Positions 32,035 through 40,854 of a stretch of DNA of 64,000 nt are shown here, piece by piece. The DNA is from Parafrankia elaeagni (GTDB lineage Bacteria > Actinomycetota > Actinomycetes > Frankiales > Frankiaceae). Position 1 is the first letter of the stretch. Each line of letters begins with the position of its first letter. Location of the stretch: positions 118,662-182,661 of the forward strand of contig NZ_KB893750.1 of assembly GCF_000374165.1 (NCBI RefSeq), given 5' to 3'. The notes beneath the pieces were generated by a model. That model had not been told where the DNA came from. It saw nothing but the letters and a program-made list of their open reading frames with translations, and made no database searches. A program made the translations under genes and the position numbers.

Positions 32035-32796
32035 TCAGGTGATGGTGGAGCCGCCGTCGACGACGAGGGTCTGGCCGGTGACGTAGCCGCCCGCGTCCGA
32101 GGCGAGGAAGATCAGCGCCGCCGTGAGCTCCTCGACGTTCCCGAACCGTCCCGCCAGGATCCTCTCCGTCCGGGACGCGAGGTAGGAGGGCTGGTACTGA
32201 TCGGTCATCTCGGTCTCGAAGAAGCCCGGCGCCAGCGCGTTCACCCGGATGCCGCGCCGGCCCGTCCACTGCTGGGCGAGGTCGCGGGTGAGCCCGAGCA
32301 GCCCGGCCTTGCTCGCCGAATAGGCGGCCTGCGGCAGCCCGCCGGTCTTGATGCCGAGCACGCTCGAGATGTTGATGATGCTGCTGCCCGGCTGCATGAC
32401 CCGTGCGGCCGCCTGCGCCATCCAGTAGCAGCCGTTGAGGTTGACGTCGATGACGGACCGGAACTGCTCCGGGGACTCCCTGACCGCCGGGTAGGCCCAG
32501 CCGACCCCGGCGTTGTTGACCAGGATGTCGACGCGCCCGAAGGCGGTCATGGCCTCGTCCACGAGTCGTTGGCAGGCCTGCGGGTCGGCGACGTCGGTGC
32601 CTACGCTGATGGCGCGGCGGCCCTCCTTCTCGACCAGCGCCGCCGTGACGGCCAGGCGGTCCGTGCGCCGCGCGCCCAGCGCGAGGTCCGCGCCGGCCTC
32701 GGCCAGTCCCCGCGCGAAGCCGACACCGAGGCCGGACGACGCACCGGTGAGGACGGCGACCTTGCCGTCCAGGCGGAATTTGTCCAGCACCGACAT
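32035..32796 (-). CDS. Short-chain dehydrogenase/reductase (FabG-like SDR)
   Basis: A 253-residue classical SDR. All motifs are intact: VLTGASSGLGVGFARGLAEAG, DILVNNAGVGWAYP, NISSVLGIKTGG with catalytic Ser, YSASKAGLLGLTRDLA with YxxxK, VNALAPGFFETEMT and the ending GYVTGQTLVVDGGSTIT. ATG 32796 has a GAGGAG site; the open frame upstream is not supported. It converges on the LLM gene. In contrast to the SDR at 33742 it shows no damage. Probable 3-oxoacyl or polyol/ketone substrate. Confidence 0.94.
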   Translation of the reverse strand: MSVLDKFRLDGKVAVLTGASSGLGVGFARGLAEAGADLALGARRTDRLAVTAALVEKEGRRAISVGTDVADPQACQRLVDEAMTAFGRVDILVNNAGVGWAYPAVRESPEQFRSVIDVNLNGCYWMAQAAARVMQPGSSIINISSVLGIKTGGLPQAAYSASKAGLLGLTRDLAQQWTGRRGIRVNALAPGFFETEMTDQYQPSYLASRTERILAGRFGNVEELTAALIFLASDAGGYVTGQTLVVDGGSTIT

Positions 32797-33187
32797 GTCA
32801 GCTCCTCGCCTCCGGGCAGTCCTCGGCGGCCCCGCCCGACGTGATCGGACGGTGTGCAGATGGCTACGTTCCGCCGCGGGCCGGTAGCTGGCCCGATGTT
32901 CCCGGAGCCCATGATTGTCGGCCCTGATGGGCCCCGGCCGCGACAGATCCGCGTACGCACCAGCGGATCTGGGCAGAACCAGGAGACGGAAACCAGGCCG
33001 CATGGTGCGAGTGGGCCGGCCGGAGGGACGGGCGAGGGCGAAGGACGGTGGTCTCGGCGCACGTAGCAGATGACTCCGTCAAAAATCGGTCCGCCACGGC
33101 ACTTCCCCTTTGAGGCGACACACATCACAATCGTGGCCATCCTTCCTGGCCGGATTCGGCCGGGATGGCGCGGGCGGAGGAGGAGCC
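32797..33187. other. Divergent intergenic region without a recognised gene
   Basis: These 391 bp separate the SDR gene (minus) and the small stress-type gene (plus). They should contain both promoters. I see no strong palindrome or conserved frame; composition around 33065-33145 is less GC-rich than the flanks. Confidence 0.5.
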
Positions 33188-33607
33188 GTGGAGCAGGCGG
33201 AGGGGCGTCGACTCGCCACGCGGACGACGTCGGGCAGTCATGTGATCGTGGGCCTACGTGCCGGAGACGCCGGAGATCTCGCCGACGTCCTGCTGGCGGC
33301 GGAGCTCGCGGCGCGGATGGGTTCGCGACTGGTCGTCGTGGCTGTACGTGACCGGTGGTCACGGTGGGCGAGATGGTCCACCGGGATGTACGGCGCGTTC
33401 GGGATGGAGGGGGTCGCCTACGCGTCCCGCAGTGCCGAGCAGGAGGTCGACGACGAGTTCCAGCAGCGGGTCGCGGACGTCGTGAGCCTGGTGGACGTCG
33501 AGTGGACGCTGGAATGGGTCAGCGGATCCTGCGAGCGGGCCGCCCTGCGCTACGCCCGCCGCAACCCGACCGCGCTGATCATGTTCCGCCCGCCGTCGGC
33601 CCGGTAG
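33188..33607 (+). CDS. Small UspA-like (universal stress) protein
   Basis: A 139-residue protein. HVIVGLRAGDAGDLADVLLAAELAARMGSRLVVVAVRDRW matches the first strand-helix-strand of a Usp fold. The last part VDVEWTLEWVSGSCERAALRYARRNPTALIMF matches the later helix and strand. The ATP-binding G-2x-G-9x-G(S/T) loop of classical members is not visible, so it is probably a non-nucleotide-binding form. GTG 33188 follows a clear GGAGGAGGAG site; the frame continues upstream but without similarity. Confidence 0.7.
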   Translation: MEQAEGRRLATRTTSGSHVIVGLRAGDAGDLADVLLAAELAARMGSRLVVVAVRDRWSRWARWSTGMYGAFGMEGVAYASRSAEQEVDDEFQQRVADVVSLVDVEWTLEWVSGSCERAALRYARRNPTALIMFRPPSAR

Positions 33608-33741
33608 AACCCCCGGCTCCGGTGGGCCGTCCGGGCCCGGCCCCGCCGCGCGGCGGCAGGCCCACCGAATGACGCGGCTCGACGGCGCTCGGTGGCTCGA
33701 CGGCTCGGTGGCGACCGGGAGCTGGCGGGTCAGCGATCTGG

Positions 33742-34348
33742 TCAGCGGCCGCCGGTGACGTCCAGGATGGCGCCTGTCGTGTAAGAGGCGGCCGGCGAGC
33801 ACAGCCACGCGACCGCCTCGGCGACCTCCTCGGCGCTGCCGGGGCGGCCCACCGGGATGCTGCTCGCCATGCGCGCGGGGCGGTCCGCGTCGCCGGTCGT
33901 CGCGTGGATGTCGGTGGCGATGATGCCCGGGCGCACCGCGTTCACCCGCACGGCCTCGCCCGCGACCTCACGGGCCAGGCCCAGGGTTGAAGGTGTCGAC
34001 GGCCCCCTTGCTCGCCGCGTAGTCGACGTACAGCCCCGGGCTGCCGAGTCGGGCCGCCGCGGCGAAGACCCCCGGGATGGACGCTGGATCGGCGAGGTCC
34101 GCACCGACGGCGACGGCCGGGGCCGGTTCACCCGTGATGCCGTGTTCGGCGCGGAACTGCCGGGCCGCCGTGTCACAGTCCCGGGCGACCGCCGTGGCGG
34201 CCTCCTGCTCGGCCCGGTAGGTGAGGCAGATCGTCCACCCGGCCCGTGCGAGCAGCCGGGCGCAGGCCGCGCCGATGCCGCGGCTTCCACCGGTGACCAC
34301 GGCGACGCCTCGGCCCGTTCCCGCCGCCGATGGTTGTGCGTTCGCCAT
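33742..34348 (-). pseudogene. Decayed short-chain dehydrogenase: internal deletion plus frameshift
   Basis: The 5' part from ATG 34348 has an intact SDR start: GVAVVTGGSRGIGAACARLLARAG and a typical ADLADPASIPGVFAAA. It then jumps directly to ARLGSPGLYVDYAASKGAVDTF, which keeps the YxxxK motif. The stretch between, which in homologues holds NNAG, the central helices and the catalytic Ser (roughly 60-70 residues), is missing. At 33987-33988 one extra base (GTT where GT is expected) shifts the frame, giving a stop at 33968. Read in the other frame, the sequence continues perfectly: LAREVAGEAVRVNAVRPGIIATDIHA through SYTTGAILDVTGG to the stop at 33742. The missing core makes a simple sequencing error an insufficient explanation. 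The gene is most likely non-functional. Confidence 0.8.
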
Positions 34349-34480
34349 TCCGGTCCTCCGATCAGGTTCCGCTGCGCCCGCCGCGGCCGAACCGGCCGGC
34401 TCTTCCCGGTCGGCCGGCAGCGCCGGTCCGACCAGCAGCTCCGGTTCCGGCTGGCTCGGTCGTCCGACGGGGCACCATCC

Positions 34481-34507
34481 TTCCCGAGATTCCCGAGATT
34501 CCCGAGC
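34481..34507. repeat. 9-bp tandem repeat, three copies
   Basis: TTCCCGAGA occurs twice perfectly and a third time with one change at the end. It lies between the SDR pseudogene and the 3' end of the cyclase gene. Confidence 0.7.
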
Positions 34508-34549
34508 AGCCGCTCCGGCCCCCGCCGGACTGGCCGGGGACCGGACGAA

Positions 34550-36073
34550 TCAGGCGGCGGAGCGCAGGAGCAGCCGCCGGCGGCGCCGCGGACCCCTGCC
34601 ACCACCGGACCGCTTCCGTGCTGGACCAGATGCGTCCCGCTGTGCCTCCGCGGGCACGGCGCGCGGGGCGGGAACGGACACCGGGACGGCTGCGGAGGCG
34701 GGCGTCGAGACGAGGCGGAAGGCGTGCACCTCGCCCACGCGGCCCTTCACCGGCTGCGGCCGCAGCGGGACCACGGCGTCGCTCGGCACCGCCGTCGCGG
34801 TCGCCGCGCTGAGGATCGTCTCGCCCGCCTCGGCCATCGTCTGCAGCCGCGCAGCGAGGTTCATGGTGTCCCCGACCAGGGTGTACTCCTGGCGGGCGTC
34901 ACAGCCCAGCAGGGCCGCGGCGACCTCGCCGGTGGAGACCCCGACACCCAGTCCGAACGGTGCCAGCCCCCGGGCGGCCCACCGCCCGTTCAGGCTGTTC
35001 TGCCGGTGGTGGATGGCATCGGCGGCCCGCACCGCGCGCTCGCGGTGGTCGGTGCTCGGGTTCGGCGCGCCGAAGACGGCGATGACCGCGTCCCCGGCGT
35101 ACTGCAGGACGGTGCCGCCCTCGGCCAGGATCGCCGCGTTCATCTCGCGCCGGTGCTCGTCCAGCTGGTGGGCCAGCACCATCGGATCGGTCCGCTGCGC
35201 GATGCCCGAGTAGCCGCGGACGTCCGACATGAGCACGGTGACGACGAGCCGCTCGGCCCGGCCGGCCGCCGTGGCGTCGTCGCGCAGCTTCTCCGCCAGG
35301 CCGCTCGGCAGCAGGCGGGCGAGCGCGGCGTCCTGCTCCTCGCGCTTCATCAGGGCCTCGTGCAGCATGCGCAGCCGGCGCAGCGCTCCGGCCTGGCCCG
35401 AGCTCGCGTCCTGGGCGAGCCGGAGCAACAGTGTGTCGATCGCCGCGTTCACGGCGGCGGGCGTGTCGCCGTGTCGGGCCGCGATGTCGGCGACGGGCCT
35501 CCCGTGGGCGACGTCGCGCAGCAGCTCCTCCTGGTCCGGGGTCAGCGTCCCGGATTCGCGGACCGGCGTCATCACGGCGGCGACGATGGCGGGGTCCAGC
35601 AGCGAACCCCCGGCGGCGACCTCACGGATGGCCCGCGCGAGCAGGTCCGGATCGGCGACCCGTTCCTTGAGGAGATAGGCATAGCCTGACACGCCGTCAC
35701 GGAGCAGTGTGATCGCGTAGTCGGGCTCGTCGTACTGGGAGAGGAGCACGATGCCGGTCGCCGGGCTCGCCGCGCGGATGCGCTGTGCTGCCCGGACCCC
35801 TTCGTCGGTGAAGTCGGGTGGCATGCGGATGTCGGTCAGGACGACGTCCGGCCGCAGCCGGCCGGCGGAGCGCACCAGATCGTCGTGGTCGGCAGCCACC
35901 CCGACGACCGAGATGCCGGCGACCTGGGACAGCAGCGCCCGGACGCCCTCCCGCACGATGAGGTTGTCGTCGGCGAGCAGCACGGTGATGTGCCCCGTCC
36001 GTGCCCCGCTCGATGTGTCGTCGGTGAGTGTGCCGCCCGTTGGTCCGTCGCCCGCCGTGCCGTTGCGCGCCAT
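34550..36073 (-). CDS. Response-regulator receiver fused to class III adenylate cyclase
   Basis: A 507-residue protein. Residues about 25-150 form a NarL-type receiver: ITVLLADDNLIVREGVRALL with paired acidic residues, VVLTDIRMPPDF with the phospho-Asp, and YLLKERVADPDLLARAI with the Lys. A remnant LuxR-like helix region (LTPDQEELLRDVAHGRPVADIAARHG) links to the cyclase. The catalytic homology domain has both metal Asp residues (TVLMSDVRGYSGIA and QYAGDAVIAVFGAP) and the transition-state pair Asn/Arg in TLVGDTMNLAARLQ. It should make cAMP (or possibly cGMP) in response to phosphorylation. ATG 36073 is used; the frame upstream to 36478 is compositionally unlike a gene. Its cognate kinase is not obvious. 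Confidence 0.88.
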   Translation of the reverse strand: MARNGTAGDGPTGGTLTDDTSSGARTGHITVLLADDNLIVREGVRALLSQVAGISVVGVAADHDDLVRSAGRLRPDVVLTDIRMPPDFTDEGVRAAQRIRAASPATGIVLLSQYDEPDYAITLLRDGVSGYAYLLKERVADPDLLARAIREVAAGGSLLDPAIVAAVMTPVRESGTLTPDQEELLRDVAHGRPVADIAARHGDTPAAVNAAIDTLLLRLAQDASSGQAGALRRLRMLHEALMKREEQDAALARLLPSGLAEKLRDDATAAGRAERLVVTVLMSDVRGYSGIAQRTDPMVLAHQLDEHRREMNAAILAEGGTVLQYAGDAVIAVFGAPNPSTDHRERAVRAADAIHHRQNSLNGRWAARGLAPFGLGVGVSTGEVAAALLGCDARQEYTLVGDTMNLAARLQTMAEAGETILSAATATAVPSDAVVPLRPQPVKGRVGEVHAFRLVSTPASAAVPVSVPAPRAVPAEAQRDASGPARKRSGGGRGPRRRRRLLLRSAA

Positions 36074-36690
36074 GGCACCATTCAGCCGGTTCACCACCCT
36101 CGGTGCCAGCAGGCCAGGGCCACCGCGGCAGGGGGTGCTGGCACCACCCCCGCGGGGCGGACTGCCTCCCCGCGGACGCCCGCGGCCTGTACGGACACCC
36201 CGATCGGCGGTGCCCGGACGGTTGTCCCTCGGGCGGCACCGTCCTGTCTGGAAGGCGACAGCCGGTGCGGCCTCGGCACCCGGACGGGCCGTGCCGCCGA
36301 GGCCGGGGCGCGGCTCGAGCCCCCTGACGGCGGCGGTGCCGACTGCGCTGGTGGCGCGGGTGGCACCGGGGCGTGGCGCGGGCGTCGGCCGCGCGCGCCG
36401 GCTCCCGGCGGTGGGCCGGACCGTGTCGCGGCCGGGTGCCGGGGGCGGTGGCTCCAGGGCCGATCGGGGGGCTGGCACTACTGCGTCTGATCGTTGCTCG
36501 GGCGAGACTCGGCTCAGTCGACCACTATGACGGTCCGGAGGTTTCCGGTCGGGACGGCAGCGCGACGCGGAACTGTCGGACCCTTCGGTAACACTCTGGT
36601 TGTCGCTTCTGTGGCAGCGTGGTTTGTTCCGTTTGGCGGTGCCCGGAGTGACGCCGTGTTCGGGGTGAGCCGTGGACGGAGGAGGGAAAC
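36074..36690. other. Divergent region between cyclase and PAP2 genes
   Basis: 617 bp with no supported gene. Open frames here translate to Arg/Pro/Gly-rich sequence. The last 200 bp before the PAP2 gene are less GC-rich and likely hold its promoter. Confidence 0.5.
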
Positions 36691-37839
36691 ATGGCCGGTG
36701 CTTCTTCGGCCGCGCCGCCGCGGCGGTGGTGCGTGTTCGGGGCGCAGGCGATGCCGGGGCTCGTCCCGGTCGCTCTGCCGCCGGGCCGGGCTGTCTCGTC
36801 AGGGCCCTCGCCGGTCGCTCCCGTCGTTCCGGCCGCGGTGGTTCCGTCCCCTGCCCCGCCCGCCGACCAGGTCTCGGCCGGGCCGGTGGAGCCGGTCATG
36901 GTCGGGCCGGCCGCCGCCGGGGCACCCGTCGCCGCTGGCACGGAGCTCGGGTGGCGGGCCAGCCGGGCGCGGCTGCGCCTGGTGCGCCTCGACCCCCGGA
37001 TAGGCCTGGTCCTCTACACGGTGGGGCAGATCGCGCTGTTGGCGATGCTGTACGTCGGCTACGGGCTCAGCCGACACCTGGCCACCGGGCGGGAGCCCGA
37101 GGCGCTCGGCAACGCGCTGGACGTCTGGTATCTCGAGCGGTTCCTCCGCCTGCCGGACGAGGCGGTGCTGCAGGGAGCCGTGCTCGCCCACGACTGGATC
37201 CCACGCGGGGCGAACTGGTACTACGTCGGCATTCACTTTCCCGCGGCGATCCTGCTCCTGGTGTGGGTCTTCGCGCGGCACCGCGAGCACTGGCGCCGGG
37301 TCCGCAACGTGATCATCCTGGCCACCGGGGTCGGGCTGGTGATTCATCTGCTGTTCCCGCTGGCGCCGCCGCGCTTCCTGCCCGAGATGGTTCCCTCACT
37401 GCGGCTGGTCGACACCGGCGCGGTCCTGGGGCCGTCCCCGTACAGCGACGCGACGGACGGGGTGGCCAACCAGTACGCGGCGATGCCGAGCCTGCACGTC
37501 GGCTGGGCGGTGCTCGAAGCCTGGGCGGTGGTGACGATCCTGCGGCACCGGGCACGCTGGCTCGCGCTGATCCAGCCGCTGGCCACCGTGGCCGTCGTGG
37601 TCGTCACGGCGAACCACTACTGGCTGGACGGCATCGTGGGCGCTCTGCTCGTCGCGGGCGCGGTGATCCTGGTCGGCCGGCGCGGTCCTGGCACGGAGGC
37701 TCCCACCGTGGTGAGTCGCGGCTTCCGCGCCCCCGCGGCGGGGCGGTCCGCGGGCCGGCTCGTTCCGTCGCCCGCGGACGGTTCGCGCGAGCCCCGGGGC
37801 GTGGTGGAGCCATGCTCCGGGGGAGCGCCACCGGCGTAG
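36691..37839 (+). CDS. PAP2-superfamily membrane phosphotransferase (AUR1-like)
   Basis: A 382-residue protein. About 85 low-complexity residues precede five or six membrane helices (LVLYTVGQIALLAMLYVGYG, FPAAILLLVWVFARH, VIILATGVGLVIHLLFPLAP, WLALIQPLATVAVVVVTANHYW). The catalytic signature is of the inositol-phosphorylceramide-synthase/AUR1 type: LAPPRFLPEMVP, AMPSLHVGWAVLEAW with the nucleophile-region His, and TANHYWLDGIVGALL with the second His and Asp. Such actinobacterial enzymes handle lipid phosphates or transfer phospho-head groups, for example inositol. GGAGGAGGG precedes the ATG. The hybrid kinase starts 96 bp downstream. Substrate not predictable. Confidence 0.88.
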   Translation: MAGASSAAPPRRWCVFGAQAMPGLVPVALPPGRAVSSGPSPVAPVVPAAVVPSPAPPADQVSAGPVEPVMVGPAAAGAPVAAGTELGWRASRARLRLVRLDPRIGLVLYTVGQIALLAMLYVGYGLSRHLATGREPEALGNALDVWYLERFLRLPDEAVLQGAVLAHDWIPRGANWYYVGIHFPAAILLLVWVFARHREHWRRVRNVIILATGVGLVIHLLFPLAPPRFLPEMVPSLRLVDTGAVLGPSPYSDATDGVANQYAAMPSLHVGWAVLEAWAVVTILRHRARWLALIQPLATVAVVVVTANHYWLDGIVGALLVAGAVILVGRRGPGTEAPTVVSRGFRAPAAGRSAGRLVPSPADGSREPRGVVEPCSGGAPPA

Positions 37840-37935
37840 TCGGGCGGTCTGCCGGCGAGGATCGGCGCGCTCGCCGCACAGGCCTGCCCGTCAGGCCGTA
37901 CGAGGTCGAGGGCCTGCGGTTACCCGGGCTACCAT

Positions 37936-40002
37936 GTGTCATTGTGTGACACATCGTTCACCGTCTGGGGGTTGTCGTTGGCGGGATATGCCGACGTCCC
38001 GCCTGGCAGTCTGCTCGACGCCGCGCCGGACGCGATTGTCGGGGTCCGTCCCGACGGCCGGATCGCGTTGGTGAACGTGCAGGCCGAGCGCCTGTTCGGG
38101 TACCGGCGGGACGAGCTGGTCGGCCAGTCCGTCGAGATCCTCGTCCCGGAGGTGTACCGGGCCTCCCATCCGGCCAGGCGGGCGGCCTACCTGACTGATC
38201 CGCGGCCACGGCCGATGGGCGCCGGCATGGAGCTCGCCGCGCTGCGCCGCGACGGGACCCAGTTCCCCGCCGAGATCTCGCTGTCGGCAGTGGAAACGGC
38301 TGAGGGAACGTTCGTCACGGCGGCGATCCGGGACGTCACCAGCCGCAAACGCGCCGAGGCGATGTTCCGGGGCCTGCTGGAGGCGGCGCCGGACGCGATT
38401 GTCGGGGTCCGTCCCGACGGCCGGATCGCGCTGGTGAACGCGCAGGCCGAGCGCCTGTTCGGGTACGACCGCGACGAGCTGGTCGGCAACTCGGTGGAGA
38501 TCCTCGTCCCGGAGGGGACCCGCTCCCTGCATCCGCGGCACCGTGACCGCTACTTCGAGGATCCGCGGCCGCGGCCGATGGGCGCCGGCATGCAGCTGGC
38601 CGCCCGGCGTCGGGACGGTTCGGAGTTCCCGGCCGAGATCTCCCTGTCCGCCCTGGAGACCGAGGACGGGCTGCTCGTCTCCGCGGCCATCCGGGACGTC
38701 ACCGACCGGCTGGAGGCCCAGGCCGAGCGGGAACGGCTGCGAGCCCAGGCCGAGCGGGAACGGCTGGAGGTACAGCTCCACCAGTCGCAGCGGCTGGAAA
38801 GCCTCGGCCAGCTCGCGGGCGGCGTCGCCCACGACTTCAACAACCTGCTCGCCGTCATCATCAACTACACGGCGTTCGTCGGCGAGGTCGTCGGCGACGC
38901 CGCCAAGCTGCAGGGCGGCCGTTGGGAGTCCGCCCGTCGCGACATCGAGCAGGTCCAGCGGGCCGCCGACCGGGCCGCGCAGCTGACCCACCAGCTGCTC
39001 GCCTTCGGGCGCCGGGAGGTGGTACAGCCCCGCCCGCTCGACCTCAACGAGATCGTGCACGACATGGAGCAGCTCCTGCGCCGCACCCTCGGCGAGCATG
39101 TCGAGCTGCACACCTACGCCGACCCCGAGCTGTGGCCGGCGCTGGCCGACGTCGGGCAGATCGAGCAGGTGCTGGTCAACCTCGCGGTCAACGCCCGGGA
39201 CGCGATGACCGGCGGCGGCACGCTGACCATCGACACGTCCAACGTGCGGGTCGACCAGGACACGGCCTCGCTGAAGCCCGGGCTGCGCCCGGGGCGCTTC
39301 GTGCATCTGCGGGTCAGCGACAGCGGCACCGGGATGTACCCGGAGGTGATGGCGCGGGCCTTCGAGCCGTTCTTCACGACGAAGGCGAAGGGCGAGGGCT
39401 CCGGGCTCGGGCTGGCGACCGTCTACGGCATCATCACGCAGGCCGGTGGGCACGTGGAGATCATCTCGACGGTGAACGTCGGCACCACGGTGAGCGCCAT
39501 GCTGCCGGCCATCGAGGGCGAGGTGCCGTTGGCCGAGGAGCTGCCGGCCAGCGGGGAACTGTTCGGCGGTGAAACGATCATGGTTGTCGAGGACGAGCCC
39601 GCGATGCGGGAGCTCACCCGGCGCATCCTCGCGCGCAACGGTTATCAGGTGGTCATCGCCCGCAGCGGGCCCGAGGCGATCTCGTTGGCCTCGACCATCA
39701 GTGACGAGATCCACCTGCTGCTGACCGACGTTGTCATGCCCCAGGTACTCGGTCGGGATGTCGCGGAGCGGATCAGCCGGCGGCGCCCGCAGCTGCGGGT
39801 GCTCTACATGTCCGGCTACGCCTACCCCATCCTCGCGCAGAACGGAACGCTCGAGCCCGGGCTGGCCCTGCTCACCAAGCCCTTCTCCGAGCGGGTGCTG
39901 CTGTCGAAGGTGCGGGAGGTCCTCGACGCATCCCCGACGGCCAGGCCCGCCTACGGCAATCCGGCGTCCGGCGGGTACGTGGGGCCGACGGACAGCGACT
40001 GA
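37936..40002 (+). CDS. Hybrid histidine kinase: PAS-PAS-HisKA-HATPase-receiver
   Basis: A soluble 688-residue sensor kinase. Two PAS domains (about residues 27-140 and 148-261) are near-copies. A short coiled coil (ERERLRAQAERERLEV) leads to the phospho-His in LAGGVAHDFNNLLAVI. The ATPase has the N box NLAVNARDAM, G1 VSDSGTGMYPEVM, F box FEPFFTTK and G2 GSGLGLATVYGI. The C-terminal receiver has MVVEDEPAMRELTR, phospho-Asp in LLTDVVMPQVLG and Lys in LLTKPFSE. No membrane helix, so the signal is cytoplasmic. GTG 37936 is the longest start; a TTG near 37978 just before LAGYADVPP is possible. No DNA-binding output is fused, so a partner must exist, perhaps the neighbouring receivers. Confidence 0.92.
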   Translation: MSLCDTSFTVWGLSLAGYADVPPGSLLDAAPDAIVGVRPDGRIALVNVQAERLFGYRRDELVGQSVEILVPEVYRASHPARRAAYLTDPRPRPMGAGMELAALRRDGTQFPAEISLSAVETAEGTFVTAAIRDVTSRKRAEAMFRGLLEAAPDAIVGVRPDGRIALVNAQAERLFGYDRDELVGNSVEILVPEGTRSLHPRHRDRYFEDPRPRPMGAGMQLAARRRDGSEFPAEISLSALETEDGLLVSAAIRDVTDRLEAQAERERLRAQAERERLEVQLHQSQRLESLGQLAGGVAHDFNNLLAVIINYTAFVGEVVGDAAKLQGGRWESARRDIEQVQRAADRAAQLTHQLLAFGRREVVQPRPLDLNEIVHDMEQLLRRTLGEHVELHTYADPELWPALADVGQIEQVLVNLAVNARDAMTGGGTLTIDTSNVRVDQDTASLKPGLRPGRFVHLRVSDSGTGMYPEVMARAFEPFFTTKAKGEGSGLGLATVYGIITQAGGHVEIISTVNVGTTVSAMLPAIEGEVPLAEELPASGELFGGETIMVVEDEPAMRELTRRILARNGYQVVIARSGPEAISLASTISDEIHLLLTDVVMPQVLGRDVAERISRRRPQLRVLYMSGYAYPILAQNGTLEPGLALLTKPFSERVLLSKVREVLDASPTARPAYGNPASGGYVGPTDSD
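38026..38718. repeat. Tandem duplication of a PAS-coding segment (363-bp offset)
   Basis: Identical DNA runs, for example 43 bp from 38026 and again from 38389, recur with an offset of 363 bp (121 codons). Most differences are single substitutions, so the duplication is recent or kept alike by conversion. Confidence 0.75.
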
Positions 40003-40047
40003 GCTGGTCCGGAGGCCGGGTCTGGTCCCCGCCCCGCGGCTCGCTGG

Positions 40048-40854
40048 CTATCGGGGCCGAGCACTGCGGCGGGGCAGCCGCACCATGGCCGACCACGCGC
40101 CCGTCACGGAGTCGGCCCGAAGCTGCGCGCCGAGCAGCTCGGCCACCGGCCGCAGCCGCTCCAGCCAGCTCGCCGCGCTGTCCCTCGGGGGGGTGTCCTC
40201 TGGCGTGCCCTCGTCCGCCGCCGCCGCCGCGGCGTCGTCGGCCGGGCCGGGGCCGCCCGCCCCGCCGGGTGCCGGTGCCGCGCTGGTGGGGCTCGCCCTG
40301 GCCGTGAGATCAGGGGCGTAGGGCTGGGTCGCGGTCGCCGCGTACGCGACGCGCAGCGCCAGATCGATGCCTTCCGGGCTGGACCGGATCGCCACCAGGG
40401 CACGCGCGGCCTGGTGGATCGGATCGCTTTCCTGGAGCAGGAGCTGGACGGTGGCGAGCAGGACGGCGACCTCACCGATGACGGGCGGGGAGGAGTCGAT
40501 GTCCAGGCTGATGTACAGCCGCTCCACGAGCACGCCTTCCACCCGCTGGGTCAGGCCCAGCTCCAGCATCTGCCGGGGGCTGTTGCCCGGCCGGAACGGT
40601 GGTGGCGGCCGGTGCAGGGTGGCGGTGGTGTCGCGCAGCCGGGTCTCGATCTGCGCGATCCGCTCCGCCGTGTCCTCGGGCAGGCCGCGGCGCAGACTCG
40701 CGAGGGACAGCAGGATCCCGGTGATGTCCTGCATCGGCCCGTCATGGAGCGCGTCGGTCAGCGCCCGGTTCTCACGTTCCTGTAGTGCGATCATGAGGAA
40801 GAGCAGGCGCTCGGCGGCGGCCTGCGGCGGCCCGACCGTTCCGGGCCGGCTCAC
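40048..40854 (-). CDS. Degenerate HisKA_3-type histidine kinase without recognisable ATPase motifs
   Basis: A 268-residue protein. The N-terminal helix hairpin ERENRALTDALHDGPMQDITGILLSLASLRRGL has the HisKA_3 pattern with a possible phospho-His in LHDGPMQ. The next part (VLLATVQLLLQESDPIHQAARALVAI) resembles a decayed N box, where the canonical Glu-Ala-x-x-Asn would be. No G1, F or G2 box follows; instead there is an Ala/Gly/Pro-rich stretch and a short strand-helix tail (LERLRPVAELLGAQL). It may be a phosphotransfer or phosphatase protein rather than a kinase. Its GTG overlaps the stop of the upstream lone receiver (GTGA), strong evidence for a working pair. It converges on the hybrid kinase gene. 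Confidence 0.72.
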   Translation of the reverse strand: MSRPGTVGPPQAAAERLLFLMIALQERENRALTDALHDGPMQDITGILLSLASLRRGLPEDTAERIAQIETRLRDTTATLHRPPPPFRPGNSPRQMLELGLTQRVEGVLVERLYISLDIDSSPPVIGEVAVLLATVQLLLQESDPIHQAARALVAIRSSPEGIDLALRVAYAATATQPYAPDLTARASPTSAAPAPGGAGGPGPADDAAAAAADEGTPEDTPPRDSAASWLERLRPVAELLGAQLRADSVTGAWSAMVRLPRRSARPR

